Made by a program: the position numbers and the translations under genes. This document shows, piece after piece, positions 1 to 8,477 of a stretch of DNA of 59,632 bases. Origin of the DNA: Marinobacter xestospongiae (GTDB lineage: Bacteria > Pseudomonadota > Gammaproteobacteria > Pseudomonadales > Oleiphilaceae); the NCBI RefSeq assembly GCF_023156385.1, contig NZ_JAKZAK010000032.1, positions 1 through 59,632 of the forward strand. Reading direction: 5' to 3'. Within the stretch, counting starts at the first letter, position 1; each line of letters begins with the position of its first letter. The notes beneath the pieces are model-generated. The model was given only the letters and a program-made list of their open reading frames with translations, was not told the origin of the DNA and searched no databases.

Positions 1-87
1 CAGTTGTCGGTATCCCATCACTGCTTCACTTTGGTCGGTAAAGCGAATGAGGGTACCGGCAGCGACCCTCCTTCCTCCACCTCGTTA

Positions 88-155
88 TCTCAAAGTGCTG
101 CGGTTATTGTCTGACATCAGGTCTCAAAGTGCTGCGGTTATTGTCTGACATCAGG
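88..155. repeat. 34-bp perfect tandem duplication (two copies)
   Basis: Bases 88-121 and 122-155 are the same 34-base unit, directly repeated with no spacer. The second copy runs into the start of the degenerate IS30-type transposase, so this looks like a local duplication at the edge of a decaying insertion sequence. Seen directly; the cause is inferred. Confidence 0.85.
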
Positions 156-645
156 TTGACCCGAAAACGCTGGAGTCCGGAGCAGATCGCCGGCCTGATG
201 GCACGCTTGGAGCAGCTCCGGGGCAGTCGCCAGTGGATCTACGACTTGATCCGTCGGGGCCGCGACAAAGGCGGCGAGCTCTGGACTTACGGGTGCCACT
301 CCAGAATGTGTCGCGTCTGACGAGATCTGGCAAACGCCCGGGCTTGGGCAAGATTTCGAGCCGAAAAGGTATAGAATGTCGACTTGCCGATATTGAGCAA
401 CGACTGAGCGTCGGCCACTGGGAAGGAGGCACCGTGCTGCATGGTCACAAGCAGTCCGGCATCGTAACGCTGGTGGAGAGTCGCAGCGGATACCTGCTGG
501 TTGACCTGCTGCGACACTATTACCCGAAAGGAACCAACTTCGCCAAAGTCAGCCAGCAGGCTCTGAACCGGGTGGTCGATGAGCTCAATAATCGTCCCAG
601 AAAACGACTGGGATACCGCACACCGGCGGAGGTGTTCTGGGGTGA
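129..645 (+). pseudogene. IS30-family transposase remnant
   Basis: Degenerate IS30-type transposase. The N-terminal part (frame from 129) has the family motif WSPEQIAG. A second frame, entered near 310, carries the start of the catalytic domain (VGHWEGGTV where the family has GDWEGDTV, so the acidic residues of this motif are lost). It then jumps straight to the C-terminal motif (PKGTNF, then ELNNRPRKRLGYRTPAEVF), missing roughly 80-100 residues including the rest of the DDE core. At least one frameshift plus an internal deletion make it inactive. No clear terminal inverted repeats were recognised. Bases 646-754 hold nothing I can support. Confidence 0.85.
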
Positions 646-754
646 GTATTCCGGGGCGCTAGGAACGAGCGGTACTGCACTTGCTGTTTGCCTTCAGGGT
701 TTGCGTTTTCCGCCCGAGGTGCTGTGCTGCGGTTTTTCGGTGGATGTCGAGGGC

Positions 755-780
755 AAAAAAAAGCCCCTGGGGTGAGGGGC
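755..780 (-). terminator. Rho-independent terminator of the 819-1259 gene
   Basis: Read on the minus strand, a 6-bp stem (763-768 paired with 775-780, loop of six) is followed by an eight-T run (A's at 755-762). It lies about 40 bases past the stop of the leftward gene at 819. Confidence 0.8.
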
Positions 781-818
781 AAGGAGAGGTATGCGTCCTT
801 TCGGATCACAACCTGAAA

Positions 819-1259
819 TCATTCGGTGTCGCTGGCGTCGTCCTGACGGGTCAGTTGACGGGACAGCTGTCTGATCTGTTCCATGGCGGTGCGGGCGCGG
901 GCTTCGGTCTCACTGCGAACGGCCTGCAGCTTGGGGCGGATGTCCGTATCGTAAGCGGCCTCGGCCTTGCTGGTCGCGAATGCGGTCATCATGTTGGCGT
1001 CCCACCAGAGCTTCTTGCGCAGGTCGTAGGTGGCGACATCGAGCCGGCGAGTGAAGACCCGAAGTGACGGATTGCGCTCGCGAATCTGTTGCAGGGTCTC
1101 CTGCAGCGATGCGGGTTCTGCACTGTCGGCGCCGAGCTCAACCAGAACCTTCTTCAATTCTCCAGATGCCCAGTCCAGCTGCGGTCGCAGTTGCTGTTCC
1201 AGTCGTTCACGGGTGGCCTGAACGCTTTCCAGGCTCTGTTTGATGGATTCCTGAATCAT
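819..1259 (-). CDS. Hypothetical helical (coiled-coil) protein
   Basis: A 146-residue protein that I do not recognise as a named family. It is almost entirely charged and helical, with heptad-like stretches at about 5-35 (ESVQATRERLEQQL) and 105-140 (EARARTAMEQIRQLSRQL), no signal peptide, no membrane segment and a polar acidic tail. The composition resembles phasin-like or structural coiled-coil proteins, but that is only a resemblance. It is a single-gene unit with its own terminator and is divergent from rlmG. The ATG at 1259 gives the longest frame. Confidence 0.7.
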   Translation of the reverse strand: MIQESIKQSLESVQATRERLEQQLRPQLDWASGELKKVLVELGADSAEPASLQETLQQIRERNPSLRVFTRRLDVATYDLRKKLWWDANMMTAFATSKAEAAYDTDIRPKLQAVRSETEARARTAMEQIRQLSRQLTRQDDASDTE

Positions 1260-1423
1260 GTCGCTGTCTCTGTTGATGAATGGGGGGATTGGGGCAGCCC
1301 TGTTGCTGTAGGCCGGTCTGCGCCGTGCTACTGACGTCCCGCCAGGATCATGATTAGCACTCTAGGGTTAATTTCTAGAATAATCAGCCTAGAATGGCGC
1401 CCTGACCGAATACCTGAGAGCAG

Positions 1424-2581
1424 ATGCCCAATATGACAACCGACGTGCTGATGACGCCGCAACGATCACTGACCCTCTGTCGCCCCGGTGGTGGCCCTGG
1501 TTTACGGGCCTGGGATGCCGCGGATGAGCTGCTGTTGCAAGTGGCGGATGAACGGCTCCGGACTGGCCAGCGTGTGGCCATTGTCGATGACGGTTTTGGC
1601 GCGCTGACCCTGGGGCTGGCGGACGCTGCGCCGGAGGTTGTCGCCGACAGCGCGGTGCTTCCCCACGCTCTGGCCCGCAACGCTGCCGCCAATGGGCTGG
1701 CGTCACCGGCGGTCGCCAACTGGCAGGCACCGCCCCCGGGGCCGTTTGATGTGGTGATCCTGCGGATTCCCCGGCAACTCGACTATCTGGAGTACCTGTT
1801 GCGCTGGTGCAATGAGGTGCTGGATGAAGACGGCCTTTTGCTTGCAGGGGGCATGATCAAGCATCTGCCAGACCGCAGTGTGGATGTGTTCAACCGGCTG
1901 GTGACCACTGAGGCGGTTTTGCCAGCGCGCAAAAAGGCCCGAGTGGTGGTTTGCCGGCGGGGCACTTCAGTGTTGGCTGGGTGGGACGGCTTGCTTCGCG
2001 GATTTGAGCTGCCGGATGCGGGACTGCCGGTGAAGGGGCTGCCTGCGGTGTTTTCGCGGGAGCGGCTGGACATCGGTGCGCGCCAGTTGCTGCCCTGGGC
2101 CGCGCAGGCGGCGAATTCGCTGGCGCCGGGCGCCCGGGTGCTGGATCTGGCTTGCGGCAATGGGGTCCAGGGGCTGACTGTGTTGAGCCATAGGGACGAT
2201 GTGTCGGTGCTGTTTGCGGATGTTTCCAGTCAGGCGGTTGCCAGTGCCGAGATCAACGTACAGCAGGCCTTGCCGGCGGCGCAGGCGTCATTCGTGTGCC
2301 AGGACGGCACAGACGCAAGCGGTGAATTCGATCTGGTGCTGCTCAATCCGCCTTTCCATGACGGTGGCGCCGTGGGGGATCACATTGCGCTGAAGCTGTT
2401 TGCTCAGGCCAGTCGCGCTTTGCGACCGGGCGGTCAGTTGCTGATGGTGGGCAACCGGCATCTGGGGTACCACCGCTCCTTACGGAAGTCTTTCCGTCAG
2501 GTCCGCCAGTTGGCGGCGGACCCGAAGTTTGTGGTTCTGGCGGCGGCAGAGCCAGTGTCTCAGCGGGGCGGGCGATCGTAG
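1424..2581 (+). CDS. rlmG: 23S rRNA (guanine-N2) methyltransferase RlmG
   Basis: SAM-dependent methyltransferase, 385 residues, of the RlmG/RsmC family, which makes m2G1835 in 23S rRNA in E. coli. The N-terminal domain (about 1-190, with LRAWDAADELLLQ) is the non-catalytic Rossmann-like half. The C-terminal half has the SAM-binding motif DLACGNGVQGL (about 240-250), the catalytic NPPFHD motif at about 308-313, and the family ending ANRHLGYHRSLRKSF...KFVVL. Start at ATG 1424 follows a GAGAG-type site. RlmG is preferred over RsmC because of the 'LQAWEAADE'-like N-terminus and the C-terminal KFVVL block. Its 3' end overlaps riboflavin synthase (convergent) by 22 bp. Confidence 0.85.
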   Translation: MPNMTTDVLMTPQRSLTLCRPGGGPGLRAWDAADELLLQVADERLRTGQRVAIVDDGFGALTLGLADAAPEVVADSAVLPHALARNAAANGLASPAVANWQAPPPGPFDVVILRIPRQLDYLEYLLRWCNEVLDEDGLLLAGGMIKHLPDRSVDVFNRLVTTEAVLPARKKARVVVCRRGTSVLAGWDGLLRGFELPDAGLPVKGLPAVFSRERLDIGARQLLPWAAQAANSLAPGARVLDLACGNGVQGLTVLSHRDDVSVLFADVSSQAVASAEINVQQALPAAQASFVCQDGTDASGEFDLVLLNPPFHDGGAVGDHIALKLFAQASRALRPGGQLLMVGNRHLGYHRSLRKSFRQVRQLAADPKFVVLAAAEPVSQRGGRS

Positions 2582-3174
2582 CCCAGACGTGCCAGGGTAT
2601 CGACAATGGTCTGGGTCTGACTGTCGATCTCGATGTTGACCCGGTCGCCTTCCTGCAGATCCTTGAACGTGGTGGCCCGCAGGGTTTCAGGGATCAGGTG
2701 GACGTTGAAGTGGTCCTCACCAACCTCGCCGACGGTCAGGCTGGCGCCATTGATGGCGATGAAGCCCTTGGCAAAGATGTAACGCATCCACTCGGGCCGG
2801 ACCCGGAAGGTCAGGGACTGGTTGTTGTCGCTGCGGATGATGGCGATGCAGTCGGCGGTGGTGTGGATGTGGCCGGAAACCAGGTGGCCGCCAATCTCAT
2901 CGCCAATGCGGGCGGCACGCTCAAAGTTCACGGCGTCGCCGCCAGTGCGGTCGTCCAGCGTGGTCCGCTCCAGGGTCTCCTGCATGGCGTCGAAGGTCAG
3001 GCAGTCGTCTGCCTGCCGGGTTACGGTGAGGCAGGTGCCATCAATCGCTACCGATGCGCCGATCTCAACCTTCTGGACCTGCGCTTGCGGAAAGCGAATG
3101 GTGAAGGTTTTCAGGCCTGGCTGGCAGTCAATGCGCTCAATGCTGGCGATACCCTGGACAATTCCTGTAAACAT
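2560..3174 (-). CDS. ribC: Riboflavin synthase, alpha subunit
   Basis: Dismutates two 6,7-dimethyl-8-ribityllumazine molecules to riboflavin in the cytoplasm, as a homotrimer. At 204 residues it is the usual length. It opens with the diagnostic MFTGIVQGIASI and contains two lumazine-binding repeats (about 1-95 and 98-190), with the repeat signatures SVAIDGTCLTV and FIAINGASLTV and the linker GHLVSGHIH. The start is set at 3174 because MFTGIV is the invariant N-terminus; an in-frame ATG at 3234 would add 20 unconserved residues. It is alone here, not in a rib operon, and I saw no FMN riboswitch upstream. Confidence 0.93.
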   Translation of the reverse strand: MFTGIVQGIASIERIDCQPGLKTFTIRFPQAQVQKVEIGASVAIDGTCLTVTRQADDCLTFDAMQETLERTTLDDRTGGDAVNFERAARIGDEIGGHLVSGHIHTTADCIAIIRSDNNQSLTFRVRPEWMRYIFAKGFIAINGASLTVGEVGEDHFNVHLIPETLRATTFKDLQEGDRVNIEIDSQTQTIVDTLARLGYDRPPR

Positions 3175-3342
3175 GGAGATCTCGCTCTGAGGTTGGAGGG
3201 GGAGAAGGATAGCGGCGCAGTCCGATCGTGCCAAGGCCCGGGGCTGACCTCAAGTTGCATCGCCGGGGGTCGTTACGTAGTAAAGGGTCTTTCATTAGAG
3301 GCTCCTGCAGAGGCTGCGTCAACATACAACAACGGATAGGGC

Positions 3343-4278
3343 ATGGCGGAGACAGACGAACGAACACAGCAGGGTACGGGCGCGGAGGCGGCACCGGTGT
3401 TGCGGCCCGGGCGACCGGCAGACCCGGAGGGCCGGCCCCCGGCCCGGCCGGCCTCAGGAGGCACCGAGCCTGCGGACGATGGTGCGTCGGATGGTTCCGC
3501 CAAAGAGGGAGGCAGTCCCGGCGCTGGTGGAAACCGAGCGGAGGCAAACCAGGCTGAGGGAAACAAGGACGCTCTGCCGCCACCGGAGGCAGCACCGGCA
3601 AGCTCTCAGCCGGCACTCGGCAGCCCGGAGGCCACCGCGAGCCAGCAGCGCAAGCGCCGATTGCTGCTGCGCCAGTGCGACCGGGTGTTGTTGCTGGATT
3701 TCAACCTGCTGGCCATGCCGGACTGGCCGGACAACTACACCGTGGCGGCCGCCCGCCGCCGTCGGGATCTGTGGTTGTTCTGCACCACGGTCGCAGCGCT
3801 GGTGTTCCTGAGCGGGATGACCGGGTTTGTGCCGGCCTGGCTGGCGGGGGGCGGTTTTGGTGCCTTCGTGATTATCCTGCTGTCTGGCATTCCGGCGATT
3901 CGTCGGCTTTACTCCGGCCAGGACTCCCACCTCGAACTGGTGATGCGCCGCCACCGGTTGCTCAAGGATGCCCGCAAGCACATCGAGCATCTGGAAGGGG
4001 AGACCGGCCTGGCCTGGCAGTGTGCGCAAATGGTCGAATTCAATCCTGCGCTCAATTCCGTAAGATTCCGCCGCCTGGTGGAGTTGTCAGAGCATCGTCA
4101 CCTCAGTCGTCACGTTACCCGGCGGGAGCATATCCGGCTCTACCTGATCTTCATGCTGGAGTCCGAGAAGGCCTACAGCAGTCTCCAGCAGGCGTTTCTT
4201 GATGACAACCAGCAAGCCATCGATGAGGGCTGGGCGTCGGTGGCCGCAACCCCGGAGCCGCGGGAGGAACCGGAGTAA
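3343..4278 (+). CDS. Hypothetical inner-membrane protein with disordered N-terminus
   Basis: A 311-residue protein of unknown function. Residues 1-100 are Pro/Gly/Ala/Glu-rich and look disordered. A conserved-looking block follows (RQCDRVLLLDFNLLAMPDWP), then two hydrophobic segments at about 142-162 and 165-187 separated by a short loop, then a charged, probably cytoplasmic helical C-terminal domain of about 110 residues. The topology suggests a two-TM hairpin with both ends on the same side. It starts 168 bp from the divergent riboflavin synthase start and precedes psrA by 87 bp. No enzymatic motif seen. Confidence 0.75.
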   Translation: MAETDERTQQGTGAEAAPVLRPGRPADPEGRPPARPASGGTEPADDGASDGSAKEGGSPGAGGNRAEANQAEGNKDALPPPEAAPASSQPALGSPEATASQQRKRRLLLRQCDRVLLLDFNLLAMPDWPDNYTVAAARRRRDLWLFCTTVAALVFLSGMTGFVPAWLAGGGFGAFVIILLSGIPAIRRLYSGQDSHLELVMRRHRLLKDARKHIEHLEGETGLAWQCAQMVEFNPALNSVRFRRLVELSEHRHLSRHVTRREHIRLYLIFMLESEKAYSSLQQAFLDDNQQAIDEGWASVAATPEPREEPE

Positions 4279-4301
4279 GCGCAAGCCGCAATGGCGAAAA
4301 C

Positions 4302-4330
4302 TTGACAACCTCAGGTCTCAAACGTATGTT
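4302..4330 (+). promoter_or_regulatory. Sigma-70 promoter of psrA
   Basis: TTGACA at 4302-4307, a 17-base spacer and TATGTT at 4325-4330, upstream of the psrA ATG at 4366. The -10 hexamer lies inside the PsrA-box region, so bound PsrA would block RNA polymerase. Confidence 0.75.
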
Positions 4331-4346
4331 TCAAACAGATGTTTGC
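4319..4346 (+). promoter_or_regulatory. PsrA operator (autoregulatory)
   Basis: A perfect inverted repeat CAAAC-AGAT-GTTTG (4332-4345) sits directly after a second, imperfect copy (CAAACGTATGTTTC, 4319-4332). This matches the known PsrA recognition pattern of CAAAC/GTTTG arms with a short spacer. It overlaps the promoter of the psrA-like gene, implying autorepression. The site is seen; the binding is inferred. Confidence 0.8.
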
Positions 4347-4365
4347 TTGAGAAACTGAGAGTCCC

Positions 4366-5037
4366 ATGGCGCAGTCCGACACCGTTGACCGAATCCTTGA
4401 CGCGGCCGAAGAGCTTTTTGCCGATCGCGGCTTTTCCGAAACTTCCCTGCGGATGATAACCAGCAAGGCCAAGGTCAATCTGGCGGCCGTGAACTATCAT
4501 TTCGGTTCCAAGAATGCACTGATCCAGTCTGTGTTCGCCCGTTTTCTGACGCCGTTCTCGCAAACCCTGGAGTCGGCGTTTGATGACCTCGAGGCCCGCT
4601 GTGGTGACACCCCGCCCACACTCGAGCAAACCCTCTGGGCACTAACAGAAAGTGCCGTGCGGATGCCTCAGCGCAACGAGAAAGGCATTTCCATCTTCAT
4701 GCGGTTGCTGGGCCTGGCGTATACCCAATCCCAGGGTCACCTGCGCAAGTTCCTCGAAGCGGAGTACAGCCAGCCGTTTGGTCGCTTCATGACCCTGCTG
4801 AAAAACGCGACGCCACAGCTGACGGCCGTCGAGCGCTACTGGCGAATCCAGTTCATGCTGGGAGCAACCGCATTCACCATGTCCAGCAGCGATGCCCTGC
4901 GGGATATCCTGCAGAACAAGCTTGGGGTGGAAACCACGGTGCAGGAGATTGCCGGTCACCTGGTGCCGTTCCTCGCCGCCGGGATGCAGGCCGGTGGTTC
5001 GACACCGTCAGCAATTACCAAACCCTCAGTTGCCTGA
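4366..5037 (+). CDS. psrA: TetR-family regulator PsrA
   Basis: A 223-residue TetR-family regulator. The N-terminal HTH (about 8-55: RILDAAEELFADRGF..., NLAAVNYHFGSKNALI) and the ligand domain (IFMRLLGLAYTQSQGHLRKFLE, FMLGATAFTMS, HLVPFLAAGM) follow the pseudomonad PsrA pattern along the whole length. PsrA responds to long-chain fatty acids: it represses its own gene and beta-oxidation genes and, in pseudomonads, activates rpoS. A promoter overlapped by a PsrA-type operator lies just upstream. In Pseudomonas aeruginosa psrA sits close to mfd and the thioinosine phosphorylase gene, as here. Confidence 0.9.
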   Translation: MAQSDTVDRILDAAEELFADRGFSETSLRMITSKAKVNLAAVNYHFGSKNALIQSVFARFLTPFSQTLESAFDDLEARCGDTPPTLEQTLWALTESAVRMPQRNEKGISIFMRLLGLAYTQSQGHLRKFLEAEYSQPFGRFMTLLKNATPQLTAVERYWRIQFMLGATAFTMSSSDALRDILQNKLGVETTVQEIAGHLVPFLAAGMQAGGSTPSAITKPSVA

Positions 5038-5135
5038 CCCTGCCGGGCTCGGTTAGTCTCGGGATTTCAATCACCTGAATCCCTGTCACCGGTCGCCACA
5101 GACACCGTGTCGATCGTTGCGCGAGCGCCGAGTCC

Positions 5136-5627
5136 ATGCCTGCCCAAAGTCAGTCCCGCATTATCATCGATCTTCAGCAGCAGCAACTGACGCTGCTGGC
5201 TGCGCCTGGCGGTGACCGCCGGTTCCCGGTATCCACCGCCCTCAACGGTGCGGGGGAGCGGGACGGCTCTGGCTGTACTCCGCGAGGTGAGCACTACATC
5301 CGCGCCCGTATTGGTCAGGGTATGCCGGAGAACAGCGTGTTTATCGCCCGTCGCCCGACCGGTGAAATCTACAGCGCCGACCTTGCCGACCGTCATCCCC
5401 GCCGGGACTGGATTCTCACCCGTATTCTCTGGCTCTGCGGCCGGGAGTGGGGGCGCAATCGTGGTCCGGGGGTCGATACTTTCCGGCGCTTCATATACAT
5501 TCACGGCACCCCCGACAGTGAGCCCATGGGGGTGCCGTTGTCCCACGGCTGCGTGCGCATGCGCAACGCAGATCTGATGGAACTGTTTGATCTTGTGGCG
5601 GCGGGCACGGCCGTTACCATTCGCTAG
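5136..5627 (+). CDS. L,D-transpeptidase (YkuD-fold) protein without signal peptide
   Basis: A 163-residue YkuD-domain protein. The catalytic motif is complete: IHGTPD followed by LSHGCVRM, with the nucleophile Cys139. YkuD enzymes make or edit meso-DAP cross-links or attach lipoproteins to peptidoglycan. The protein is essentially just the catalytic domain and has no recognisable signal peptide or membrane anchor (it begins MPAQSQSRIIIDLQQ), which is odd for a periplasmic enzyme. No upstream in-frame extension supplies one. It lies 55 bp before the MscS gene, in the same direction, so co-transcription is possible. Confidence 0.85.
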   Translation: MPAQSQSRIIIDLQQQQLTLLAAPGGDRRFPVSTALNGAGERDGSGCTPRGEHYIRARIGQGMPENSVFIARRPTGEIYSADLADRHPRRDWILTRILWLCGREWGRNRGPGVDTFRRFIYIHGTPDSEPMGVPLSHGCVRMRNADLMELFDLVAAGTAVTIR

Positions 5628-5681
5628 CGCGTCACCGACCGTTCTGACGCGTAGCCGGCCAGACATTCAAGCGAGGAGAGC

Positions 5682-6866
5682 ATGGAAGAAGACGTACCTG
5701 GAATGCTGATTGGCACCCTGGACAGCATCAAGCTGTTGCCGGAATCCTGGCGGGTCATCCTGGCAGTGTTCGCCATGGTGATGGTGACCGCGGTCGTGGC
5801 CTACATTGCCAGCAAGGTTATCCTGTTCATGGAGCGGCGGGTCCAGGCGTCCCGCAACCTCTGGGACGATGCCTTCCTGCACGCTGTACGCAAGCCGATG
5901 GTGGCGTTCATTTGGTTGTTGGGGGTGTACTGGGCGGCTGAGGCGGCGTACCGCTACTCCAAGGCGGAGATCTTTACCGCCAACGACAGCATGTTGCGCC
6001 TTGGTTTTATCTGGCTGCTGGTGTGGACGCTGCTCGGGGTGATCAAGCAGGGCGAGGTGATGCTGTCGTCGCCGGGCAAGGTCAAGCGCCCGATGGATTA
6101 CACCACGGTCACCGCGATCAGTAAGCTGATGCGGGCGGTGATCATCATCACGGCGGTGCTGATTGTGATGCAGTCCCTGGGCTACAGCATTTCCGGGGTA
6201 CTGGCCTTCGGTGGTGTGGGTGGTATTGCCATCGGTTTTGCCGCCAAGGATCTGCTGGCCAACTTCTTTGGTGGCTTCATCATTCAGCTCGACCGGCCGT
6301 TCAAGGTGGGGGACTGGATTCGTTCTCCGGACCGCGACATTGAGGGAACGGTTGAGAAGATCGGCTGGCGCCTCACCACCATCCGCACCTTTGATCAGCG
6401 CCCGCTCTATGTTCCCAATGCGGCCTTCACCACCATTGCGGTGGAGAATCCGTCGCGGATGCTGAACCGACGCATCTCGGAGACCCTGGGTATCCGTTAT
6501 GTGGACGTCAAACAGATGGTGCCGATTGTGGCGGACATCCGGGCCATGCTCGAGTCCCATGACGAGATTGACGACAACCGCACCCTGATTGTCAATTTCC
6601 TGACCTTCAACGCGTCGTCATTGGATATCATGATCTACACCTTCACCAAAACCACCGAGTGGGTGAAATACCATCAGGTAAAACAGGACGTGCTGCTGAA
6701 GATCAGTGATATTGTTGAGGCTCACGGTGCCGAGATCGCCTTCCCGACCCGAACCCTGCATCTGCCGGACGGTATCGAGCTGTCCTCCGGCACCTCCGGC
6801 GGCGGTGAGGGCGACAACGAGGCGGTCGCGGCCGTTAGCAGCCAGTCTGCCAGGGGAGAAGCATGA
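5682..6866 (+). CDS. MscS-family mechanosensitive ion channel
   Basis: A 394-residue inner-membrane channel that opens under membrane tension to release solutes after osmotic downshock. It has about five hydrophobic segments (near 24-46, 72-92, 105-125, 148-168 and 170-200). The pore helix and following loop read GGVGGIAIGFAAKDLLANFFGG, and the beta domain contains RPFKVGDWI and VPNAAFTTIAVEN. Topology and length resemble the medium YnaI/YbdG-type channels rather than short MscS. The C-terminal tail is Gly/Ser/Glu-rich. Its stop overlaps the mtiP start by ATGA. Confidence 0.9.
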   Translation: MEEDVPGMLIGTLDSIKLLPESWRVILAVFAMVMVTAVVAYIASKVILFMERRVQASRNLWDDAFLHAVRKPMVAFIWLLGVYWAAEAAYRYSKAEIFTANDSMLRLGFIWLLVWTLLGVIKQGEVMLSSPGKVKRPMDYTTVTAISKLMRAVIIITAVLIVMQSLGYSISGVLAFGGVGGIAIGFAAKDLLANFFGGFIIQLDRPFKVGDWIRSPDRDIEGTVEKIGWRLTTIRTFDQRPLYVPNAAFTTIAVENPSRMLNRRISETLGIRYVDVKQMVPIVADIRAMLESHDEIDDNRTLIVNFLTFNASSLDIMIYTFTKTTEWVKYHQVKQDVLLKISDIVEAHGAEIAFPTRTLHLPDGIELSSGTSGGGEGDNEAVAAVSSQSARGEA

Positions 6867-7651
6867 TGACAGAAGCAGGCAGCGGACAGATTCCCGTCGG
6901 CATCATAGGCGGGACTGGCCTGACCGAGTTGGATGGGCTGGAGATTGTTGGCGAGCAGCGAATGGATACACCCTGGGGAGCGCCCTCAGACGTACTGGTG
7001 CATGGCCGTTACGGTCATCAGCCGGTGGTGTTCCTGGCCCGCCATGGCAACCCGCACCGGATTCCGCCACATCAGGTGAACTACCGCGCCAATCTCTGGG
7101 CGCTGCGGGAAGCCGGGGTCGAAACCGTGGTGGCGGTGAATGCCGTTGGCGGTATCCACGCCGACATGGGGCCGGCGCAGGTGGTGATTCCGGACCAGTT
7201 GATCGACTACACCTGGGGGCGCCCCAGCACCTATTTTGAGGGTGAGCTGGAGCAGACCACCCACATCGATTTCACCTACCCCTACACGGCGGAAGTGCGA
7301 CAAAGCCTGGTTCGGGCGGCCCGTGATCGAGGGGTGGCCTGCAGCGATTTTGGAACCTACGCCGCGACTCAGGGGCCACGTCTGGAGACCGCGGCGGAGA
7401 TCGTCAGGCTGGAGCGGGATGGTTGCCACCTGGTTGGCATGACCGGCATGCCGGAAGCGGTGCTGGCGGCTGAGTTGAAAATGAATTACGGCTGTCTGGC
7501 GCTGGTGGTGAACTGGGCGGCCGGCAAGGCCGACCACATCATCACCATGGAAGAGATCGAGGCGGCCATCGAAGAGGGGATGGCCGACATCAAACAGATT
7601 CTGGCGGGCTCGATGGAGGCGCTCGGCGCCCTTAGCTCCCAATCCTCCTGA
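6863..7651 (+). CDS. mtiP: S-methyl-5'-thioinosine phosphorylase
   Basis: A 262-residue member of the MTAP/PNP-type nucleoside phosphorylase family. It has the family blocks IIGGTGL, LARHGNPHRIPPHQVNYRAN, VVAVNAVGGI, TYAATQGPRLETAAEI and VGMTGMPEAVLAAEL. In pseudomonads and relatives the homologue next to csiV/mfd cleaves methylthioinosine (formed by deamination of methylthioadenosine) in polyamine-linked salvage; that substrate assignment is by family and synteny. The ATG at 6863 overlaps the MscS stop (ATGA) and has GGGGAG upstream, so translation is coupled. Its 3' end overlaps csiV (convergent) by 20 bp. An adenosine-type phosphorylase is the alternative. Confidence 0.85.
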   Translation: MMTEAGSGQIPVGIIGGTGLTELDGLEIVGEQRMDTPWGAPSDVLVHGRYGHQPVVFLARHGNPHRIPPHQVNYRANLWALREAGVETVVAVNAVGGIHADMGPAQVVIPDQLIDYTWGRPSTYFEGELEQTTHIDFTYPYTAEVRQSLVRAARDRGVACSDFGTYAATQGPRLETAAEIVRLERDGCHLVGMTGMPEAVLAAELKMNYGCLALVVNWAAGKADHIITMEEIEAAIEEGMADIKQILAGSMEALGALSSQSS

Positions 7652-8387
7652 ACAGCACCAGCACGCCGATGGTGGGGGAATCCAGAAAGTGGATTTCCTC
7701 ACTGCGCATGCGGCGGGTTTCCCGAATCCAAGTCAGCAGCTCCGCCTGCGGCTCCCGGGCTACCGGTGCCAGGGGCGTTTGGCTGTCTGCCGCCGGGTCA
7801 GCCGAGGCGTCGGATGAGCCCGCTGCTGATTCCGTTGCCCCCGGTTCCGCCACTGCCGTCTGGTTCTTTAGCTCAATGGCGGTCTGCTCGCCGGCCGCTG
7901 TCGGTTGCCAGTGATTCAGTGCCACTTCCACATGCAGGTAGCGTTGCCGTTCAATGGTGATGGTGCCTTCCACTTCCCGGTGCCCGGCGCCTGGTAACCA
8001 GTCTCCGATGGCCACCTGCATCGGCTCGCTGCGGTAATTGGGCGGAAACGACTGGTACCACGCCGCTTTCGCCAGGATACGGAAGCGGCCGCTGTTCTCC
8101 AGCCGCTGAGCGGAGCGGGCCAACGTAATCTGGTTCTCTCCGACCAGGCGCAGGTCTGACAGCCGTTGGCCGTTGGCGTCTTCCACCCACAATGCCTTCG
8201 GTGCGGCTTCGCCGGGTTCGGTCAGCCGGCCGGCCATCTGTTCGACCACCGATTCCGGGTCGACCAGTCGCTCTACCAGCACCAGTTCGGCGCGGTAGGT
8301 GTAGGACGCCTGGGCCGCCGGAGCGACGGCAAGCGCTGCCGCTAACAGGGGCAGGGCGCGAAGGTGCTTCTGAAAAAGGGTTCGCAA
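7632..8387 (-). CDS. csiV: CsiV-family periplasmic protein
   Basis: A 251-residue exported protein. The signal peptide is clear (MRTLFQKHLRALPLLAAALA..., likely cleaved after AQA at about 28). The mature part matches the CsiV family: an opening YRAELVLVER, a central block on rendering a value low or high (RFRILAKAAWYQ, then the GTITIERQRYLHVEVAL strand), and an ending RRMRSEEIHFLDSPTIGVLVLFRRI. A low-complexity Ala/Thr/Glu linker fills about 175-205. CsiV was described in Vibrio as a peptidoglycan-binding partner of the SlgA/LdcV amino acid system; its role here is unproven. It follows mfd by 90 bp on the same strand. Confidence 0.8.
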   Translation of the reverse strand: MRTLFQKHLRALPLLAAALAVAPAAQASYTYRAELVLVERLVDPESVVEQMAGRLTEPGEAAPKALWVEDANGQRLSDLRLVGENQITLARSAQRLENSGRFRILAKAAWYQSFPPNYRSEPMQVAIGDWLPGAGHREVEGTITIERQRYLHVEVALNHWQPTAAGEQTAIELKNQTAVAEPGATESAAGSSDASADPAADSQTPLAPVAREPQAELLTWIRETRRMRSEEIHFLDSPTIGVLVLFRRIGS

Positions 8388-8477
8388 CGGGAGTCTCCCT
8401 TACTGTGTAATGTCCCTATTTTGGGTAATCCTGGCTGTTCCGGTTTAAGGCCAGCAGGGCCGATGGCAGAGGCCGGG

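Noticed and set aside
151..517. Minus-strand frames over the IS30 remnant
   Set aside because: Antisense of a decayed transposase; no start signal or conserved features.
3175..3342. Possible FMN riboswitch ahead of riboflavin synthase
   Set aside because: The leader is short and I could not find the conserved FMN element core (AGGG...CCC helices) there.
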